From an uncultured Azospirillum sp. (GTDB lineage Bacteria; Pseudomonadota; Alphaproteobacteria; RF32; CAG-239): DNA of 57,142 nucleotides. Below the pieces are notes generated by a model that was not told the origin of the DNA, did no database searches, and saw only the letters and a list, made by a program, of their open reading frames with translations. This document shows, in pieces, positions 52,497 through 57,142 of the stretch. The translations under genes were made by a program, and so were the position numbers. Each line of letters begins with the position of its first letter. The first letter of the stretch is position 1. The stretch is from positions 1 to 57,142 of the forward strand of contig CABUBU010000009.1 in the NCBI GenBank assembly GCA_902489795.1. Direction: 5' to 3'.

Positions 52497-53670
52497 ATTA
52501 ATGTCTAACAGAAAAGCCCGAGTTTGACCCGGAGCCGAATGCCGCGGTGTCGGAACAACACCGCTTCGCGCCTTTAATCATGGTCAAACCGCAAGCTTTG
52601 TAACTGCTGTAGAACTACGGAGTTACCCGTGGATATCTATGTGTCGTCGACCGCTTTTAAAAATAACTTTCCCGTACAAGGCAAAAACCTCAACCTCGCT
52701 TATTTCGGCGCCTTATTTTTTGTCATTCCGCTTTTTGAAGATTTCCGGACAGATTCGGGATGGTGAGGCGGAAAACTCAATCTCTCTTGCATATCTAAAC
52801 TCTCCCGCATACTGTCCGATAAAACTCTTTGCCCGCTTCACTGGCTTGGGTATAATCCCTGAATTCTCCCCTTTGTGCCGTCAAACTGACCGATTCTTCC
52901 GTTAGCATGCGTTCGGTAATTACCATGCCGGGCTTGTTTGGGCATCTCATTTTGGGCTATGCCTCAAAACTTGTCTTCTGCATCTCATTTGGGCCATGCC
53001 TTAAAAATTATCTTCCGCACTTCAGGTCTTGTTTCGGTGTTTGTTTTCCTTTCTTCCTTTCTTCCTCCCTTCCTTCCTTCCTTCCTTTTTCCTCTTTCCT
53101 TGCTTTTTCCCCTCAAGCTCCCGAACCGGGGCAGGGTGCCAAAGTAACGAGCTGCCGCTTCCACACCGCTTTCCCCTCTCGCAAGCTCCCGAACCGGGAC
53201 GGAATGACAATATGAGTTTGTTTCCACGTTCGCATGTTGACAAAGGCGGAGAGTGGACGGAAGCGGCCGTTTGTAAGCCGACTGACAGGGTGTGTGTTTG
53301 TTCGCGGGATGGTAAAGGGTGCTTACGGAATGCGCAAGAGGACCGCCGGCGGAATATAAAAGAGGACTGTTTTCGGGATGGCAAAGCGGATTTTATCAAC
53401 AGGAGGAAAGGGGAGATTCGCCTGCGGACTCGCCGTCTATCAATATTTTTAGACAAAATAGAAAAAACATGCCGTTTTCAGTCAAAAATAAGTTGTGGTT
53501 TTAATTCTTTTATGGTACAGTATAAACGACAAAAATTATTCTGTTATTACATTGATTATCATTGTAAATGTCTCTGATGAAAATGATTTTTCAAGCATCG
53601 GGAGACCTGCAGAAGCAATTTTTCTATATATTTCCTAAAAAATAATCAAATCACTTTTAAAAATAAAAAT
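52497..53670. other. 1.2-kb non-coding stretch with repeats
   Basis: No convincing gene is seen; the open frames are repeat-driven. It contains two tandem copies of a ~38-base unit starting GCATCTCATTT (52942-53016), a TTCC-rich tract (53041-53100) and a 17-base exact direct repeat, CAAGCTCCCGAACCGGG (53114-53130 and 53182-53198). Two further similar segments, CGGGATGG(T/C)AAAG, lie at about 53307-53319 and 53375-53387. The last ~170 bases are AT-rich and form the leader of the 1090-aa gene, again without a Shine-Dalgarno. Confidence 0.5.
53041..53100. repeat. Simple-sequence pyrimidine tract (TTCC)n
   Basis: Sixty bases of nearly pure C/T, including about five consecutive TTCC units (53069-53088). 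Such tracts mutate by slippage. This one lies ~600 bases upstream of lipoprotein B and in no gene. Confidence 0.8.
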
Positions 53671-56600
53671 ATGGAAAAGAAAAGTTTCTTTTACAGCATT
53701 GTTGCATTTGCCATGATGCTGACTTTTGCCATGTTCACGTCATGTGACAAGGCGCTGGAAGAGTTTAGTCTTAATGTGAAGCCTGATGGCGGCACTGACA
53801 CTAACACGGAAGTAACTATTACTGTGACCCGTGACAACGAAAACGGTAAGGTGACGGCCTCGAAAGATGTCAACGGCATCAAGCATGACACCACGGTGGT
53901 CGTGCCTTTAGGCGGCGTAAATTTCGAAATTTCGCCCCTGGATACGATCAAAGTGAACAAGCCCGAAGTGTCGTCGGTAAGCTTTGCCGAAACCGGCAGC
54001 AACTCCGGCAGCTGGGAAGCGGAAGGTGTGTCTTATACCAAGACGGTCAAGACCTATCGTCACGAAATGACCGGGTATTTGAAAGACATCACCATCAGCT
54101 ATCTGGATGCGGAGATGACGCTCTGGGGCAAAAAGGTTGTTTTTCCTGCAGCAAACGGCAGCGTTGCTTTTGAAGACGGCGGTATCAGCGTTGTTGACGA
54201 AGGCATCAAGGACAAGGTTCATTATTATCTCTCAACTTCAAGCTATAAGGTTGCCTTTATAGGCGGCAGCAGAATAGAGAGGGGATATGAACGTCTGGCA
54301 ATGGATGCGGACGATGTTTTGCAGAGTACCTCAAAAACCGACGAAGGCTATGAAACGCTTTCTTCGACCACGGCTAAAAGCTGGGTTGAGATCACGCGTA
54401 CCTACAGCCAGTCGGGTTCCGTTGTTTCCAGATACGAAGTGATCCTAAAGAACGGTATCGGCGCTCCGGCGTACGAAATCCGTACGGTAGAAAGCTTTGA
54501 ACTGGAAAAGAAAAACGCCGTTTCCGGCGAAACCGTCGTCAGCGGTACCCGTACCGAGGGCAACATCACGGTTACTGCGCATACGCTCGATTATACGGTC
54601 GGATGCGATTTGTTTGACAAGGTGTTTACCCCGTTCTGGGAAACCGCGGTTCTGAAGGTTGACGGAAAAGAGTTTGAGATGCCGTCCCGCGCTTACGAAA
54701 ACATCACGGACAAGGGATTTAAACTGACGGAAATGTCGGAAAAGGACAATTACGAGCGTCGGCTCTACACCCACACCATCGGTGCTACTTTCAACGGCAA
54801 CTCGGCCGAAGCCGTTGCCGAAGTCGAATTGCACAAGAAAGCGGAAGACAAGCTGGAAAGTCGAGTAATTGTTGAAGACGGTATGGAATATGTCGATCCG
54901 ACAACAACCCGGTCATGGATCAAGATCAAAGAAATTTGGTCTGTCAGCGGCGAAAAGGTTTACACAAAGTCTGTCAATCTGGCTAACGGCATCAATGCCC
55001 CGGCCAAGGTGATCAAGATTTTGGAAAACTTTACCTTAAACCAGATATCGGCTGTCCTTGGCGATGACGTCCTGGCGGAAACCGAAACTGTCGGTGATTT
55101 TACGGTAAGAACTTATCAGCGGACTTATATGGTCGGCAACGACAAGTTCAATCGCGTATTTACACTGTCTTATCAGCGGGCGTTTTACAATCCGCTGGAT
55201 CACAGCATGCCGTTTGCCGAATACGAAAGTGTTTCGGATAACGGTTTTGCCATGGCAGACATGACACAGGTCACCGAAGAGGGCAAGACTTACGACCGCA
55301 AGAGCTATATGCACACAATCAGCGCCAGCTTTAACGGGCGTCCGTCGGAAGCTAAGGCGGAAGCCGAATTGCGGGTTTTGGCCTCGGACATCATGACCAG
55401 TCAGGAAATCATTGAAGACGGTATGGATTATGTAGACGAAAACACGACCAAATCCTGGATCAAGATCAAGGAAATCTGGACCGTGTCCGGCGAAAAGACA
55501 TATGTAAAATCGGTCGATTTGACTAACGGTATTGCGGCTCCTGCCAAAATTACCAAGATTTTGCAAAGTTTTGCGCTGGCATCTGTCTCACCGTCTTTGG
55601 CCAACGAAAGTTTGCTTAAAACCGAAACTGTCGGTGATTTTACGGTCAAAAGTTATCAGCGCACCTATACGGTTGCCAATGATAAGTTTAACCGTGTCTT
55701 TACCCTCAGCTACCAACGAGCTGTTTACAATCCGCTGAAGCATAACATGCCGAACCCGGAATATGAAAACATCTCCGACAACGGTTTTGAAACGGCAGAT
55801 CTGCCACAAACGGTAAACGGCGGCAAAACATATGATCGCAAGAGCTATGCGCACACCATGGGCGCAAGGTTCAACGGTCACGATGTCAGCGCTGTCGGTG
55901 AAGCCGAGTTGTGGGTGGAGGTCAATGATGAACTGAAAGAACGGACGATTGTGGAAGACGGCAAAGACTATATTGATGCTTCAACCACAAAAAGCTGGAT
56001 CAAGATTAAGGAAATCTGGTCGGTATCGGGCGAAAAGGTTTATACCAAATCGGTGAACCTGAAGAACTCGATCACGGCGCCGGCCAAAATCACCAAGGTT
56101 TTGGAAAACTTTAATCTGATTGCGTCCGGTCCGTCAACAAGCGGAGAAAAACTGACGGGAACCCAAACCGTCGGCGACTTTAAGGTGATGACTTACGAGC
56201 GCACTTATACGGTTGCCAACGACAAGTTTACCCGGGTGTTTACGTTGTCTTACCAAAAGGCGATTTATTCTCCGTTGACCCATAATATGCCTTGTGCCGA
56301 ATATGAAAGCCTTGCCGACAACGGTTTTAAGTTGAGCGATATGAGCCAACTGACCGAAAACGGCAAGATCTATGATCGCAAGAGCTATGTGCACACCATG
56401 GGCGCTATGTTCAACGGTCATCAGGCAAGCGCGGCGGGTGAAGCGGAACTGCGTGTCTTTGTAAGAGAAGACCGTGATACGCCGAGCTGGCTGGGAAGTC
56501 CCAAGTCTGCAAAGTATACGCGCGTTCAGCAAAGAGTCGGCGCCAAGTTTATGGACATGATCGTTTTCATTTATGAAAATGGCGTGGTCATGGCACCGAA

Positions 56601-56943
56601 TGGTAAAGTGAACATGAACCTGTGTTATGCTTTTGATGAATCCGTAGCGGCAGCAAACGGCGTTGAAACTTGTATCAAGGGCGCATACAGCGGCGTTTGG
56701 GGTGCAAACAAATGGCAACCTGCAAAAATCACAGTTGTCAGCGGTCGTTGGATCTATGCCGGTAAGAATTCCTCTTGGGATCATACGGTAATGGAAAACA
56801 ACGCGGTGACTTTGGGAATTGGTGTCGATGTAACGCCGACGCCGAGCGCTCAAAGCTACAAAGTCAGCGGCAATACGATTACGATTAGCTATGCTGTAAA
56901 CAACGGCAGTAAAACAGCCAATACTTCTCTTTCCCTGAAGTGA
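53671..56943 (+). CDS. Modular surface lipoprotein B (four modules)
   Basis: Protein of 1090 aa, paralogue of lipoprotein A. The signal peptide (YSIVAFAMMLTFAMFTSC-D) has lipidated Cys25. An N-terminal domain (about 26-215) is followed by four ~179-aa modules, with copies 2-4 starting SRVIVEDGMEYVDPTTTRSW (about 54853), SQEIIEDGMDYVDENTTKSW (about 55390) and ERTIVEDGKDYIDASTTKSW (about 55930). The C-terminal domain (DTPSWLGSPKSAKYTRVQQR onwards) closely matches that of A. Expansion from two to four modules shows tandem duplication. By eye its codon use is closer to the host genes than that of A, suggesting longer residence. No Shine-Dalgarno is seen. Confidence 0.85.
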   Translation: MEKKSFFYSIVAFAMMLTFAMFTSCDKALEEFSLNVKPDGGTDTNTEVTITVTRDNENGKVTASKDVNGIKHDTTVVVPLGGVNFEISPLDTIKVNKPEVSSVSFAETGSNSGSWEAEGVSYTKTVKTYRHEMTGYLKDITISYLDAEMTLWGKKVVFPAANGSVAFEDGGISVVDEGIKDKVHYYLSTSSYKVAFIGGSRIERGYERLAMDADDVLQSTSKTDEGYETLSSTTAKSWVEITRTYSQSGSVVSRYEVILKNGIGAPAYEIRTVESFELEKKNAVSGETVVSGTRTEGNITVTAHTLDYTVGCDLFDKVFTPFWETAVLKVDGKEFEMPSRAYENITDKGFKLTEMSEKDNYERRLYTHTIGATFNGNSAEAVAEVELHKKAEDKLESRVIVEDGMEYVDPTTTRSWIKIKEIWSVSGEKVYTKSVNLANGINAPAKVIKILENFTLNQISAVLGDDVLAETETVGDFTVRTYQRTYMVGNDKFNRVFTLSYQRAFYNPLDHSMPFAEYESVSDNGFAMADMTQVTEEGKTYDRKSYMHTISASFNGRPSEAKAEAELRVLASDIMTSQEIIEDGMDYVDENTTKSWIKIKEIWTVSGEKTYVKSVDLTNGIAAPAKITKILQSFALASVSPSLANESLLKTETVGDFTVKSYQRTYTVANDKFNRVFTLSYQRAVYNPLKHNMPNPEYENISDNGFETADLPQTVNGGKTYDRKSYAHTMGARFNGHDVSAVGEAELWVEVNDELKERTIVEDGKDYIDASTTKSWIKIKEIWSVSGEKVYTKSVNLKNSITAPAKITKVLENFNLIASGPSTSGEKLTGTQTVGDFKVMTYERTYTVANDKFTRVFTLSYQKAIYSPLTHNMPCAEYESLADNGFKLSDMSQLTENGKIYDRKSYVHTMGAMFNGHQASAAGEAELRVFVREDRDTPSWLGSPKSAKYTRVQQRVGAKFMDMIVFIYENGVVMAPNGKVNMNLCYAFDESVAAANGVETCIKGAYSGVWGANKWQPAKITVVSGRWIYAGKNSSWDHTVMENNAVTLGIGVDVTPTPSAQSYKVSGNTITISYAVNNGSKTANTSLSLK
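54853..56460 (+). repeat. Three tandem ~537-base coding repeats within lipoprotein B
   Basis: Modules 2, 3 and 4 are in-frame tandem repeats of ~537 bases (179 codons), with phrases such as AAATCCTGGATCAAGATCAAG and GATAAGTTTAACCG recurring at matching places. They could recombine and change the protein length in steps of 179 aa. Confidence 0.85.
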
Positions 56944-57058
56944 TGATTGTCTTTGCGGAAGAAAAGAAAAAACGGCCTGCAACTCTCTTGGAAAGCTTCT
57001 TTTCGCAGTGCGGAAGGAAGTATGCGTGAAAAATCCTTTTGACAAACATTTACAATTT

Positions 57059-57089
57059 GACCCCGGAACGTAAAGTTTCGGGGTTTTTT
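57059..57089 (+). terminator. Terminator after lipoprotein B
   Basis: CCCCGGAAC and GTTTCGGGG form a stem with one mismatch around GTAAA, followed by six T. It lies ~115 bases past the stop. The last ~50 bases of the window hold nothing recognisable. Confidence 0.85.
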
Positions 57090-57142
57090 GTAACAAGAAA
57101 ACTGCCGTCTGGGCCGGTAGTTCCAAAGAGCTTACAGCTTTA

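Overview
The window looks like chromosome of a moderately AT-rich, gut-type alphaproteobacterium. Supporting signs are the hflK-hflC-degP cluster, prmC followed by a DUF4167 gene, an RpoH-type sigma factor, an RNase E with a large low-complexity insertion in its S1 domain, a SlyB-like lipoprotein and an AapJ-like binding protein. This is inference from gene content; no 16S gene is present.

Region 1 (1-8.4 kb) is accessory. A MORN/YwqK-type repeat protein is followed by a complete, compact type II-C CRISPR-Cas system: a minus-strand tracrRNA (about 1447-1561) with a recognisable promoter, an invertase-like serine recombinase, cas9 (1005 aa), cas1, cas2 and a 17-repeat array. Four signs indicate that the array is read on the minus strand, towards cas2: repeat:anti-repeat pairing, Neisseria-like tracrRNA folds, an extended -10 promoter in every repeat and a terminator beside cas2. 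Two structured non-coding stretches, a 42-aa small ORF and an AT-rich possible leader complete the region.

Region 2 (8.6-25.7 kb) is mostly housekeeping: uvrA, a periplasmic binding protein, ssb, asnS, rpoH, prmC, a DUF4167 gene, a membrane metallophosphoesterase, a MazG-like gene, tRNA-Glu and several unrecognised genes. Decayed genes lie at 15.0-16.2 kb.

Region 3 (25.7-33.7 kb) mixes a scarred stretch (IS200-like transposase remnant, frameshifted P-loop kinase, frameshifted XRE regulator) with the VanX-like peptidase/holC/degP/hflC/hflK cluster and mrp.

Region 4 (33.7-48.8 kb) concerns the envelope and RNA: BepA-like protease, RNase E, AmiC-type amidase, PBP1A, prfB with its programmed +1 frameshift, a YhdP/AsmA-like protein, a HAD-like protein, an AapJ-like binding protein and MlaC.

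Region 5 (48.8-57.1 kb) looks foreign. Two paralogous modular lipoproteins (736 and 1090 aa, with two and four copies of a ~179-aa module and the same C-terminal domain) flank a small outer-membrane barrel protein. Their A/T-rich leaders without Shine-Dalgarno sequences and their lipoprotein style resemble Bacteroidota. This and the CRISPR locus are the two parts most worth follow-up.
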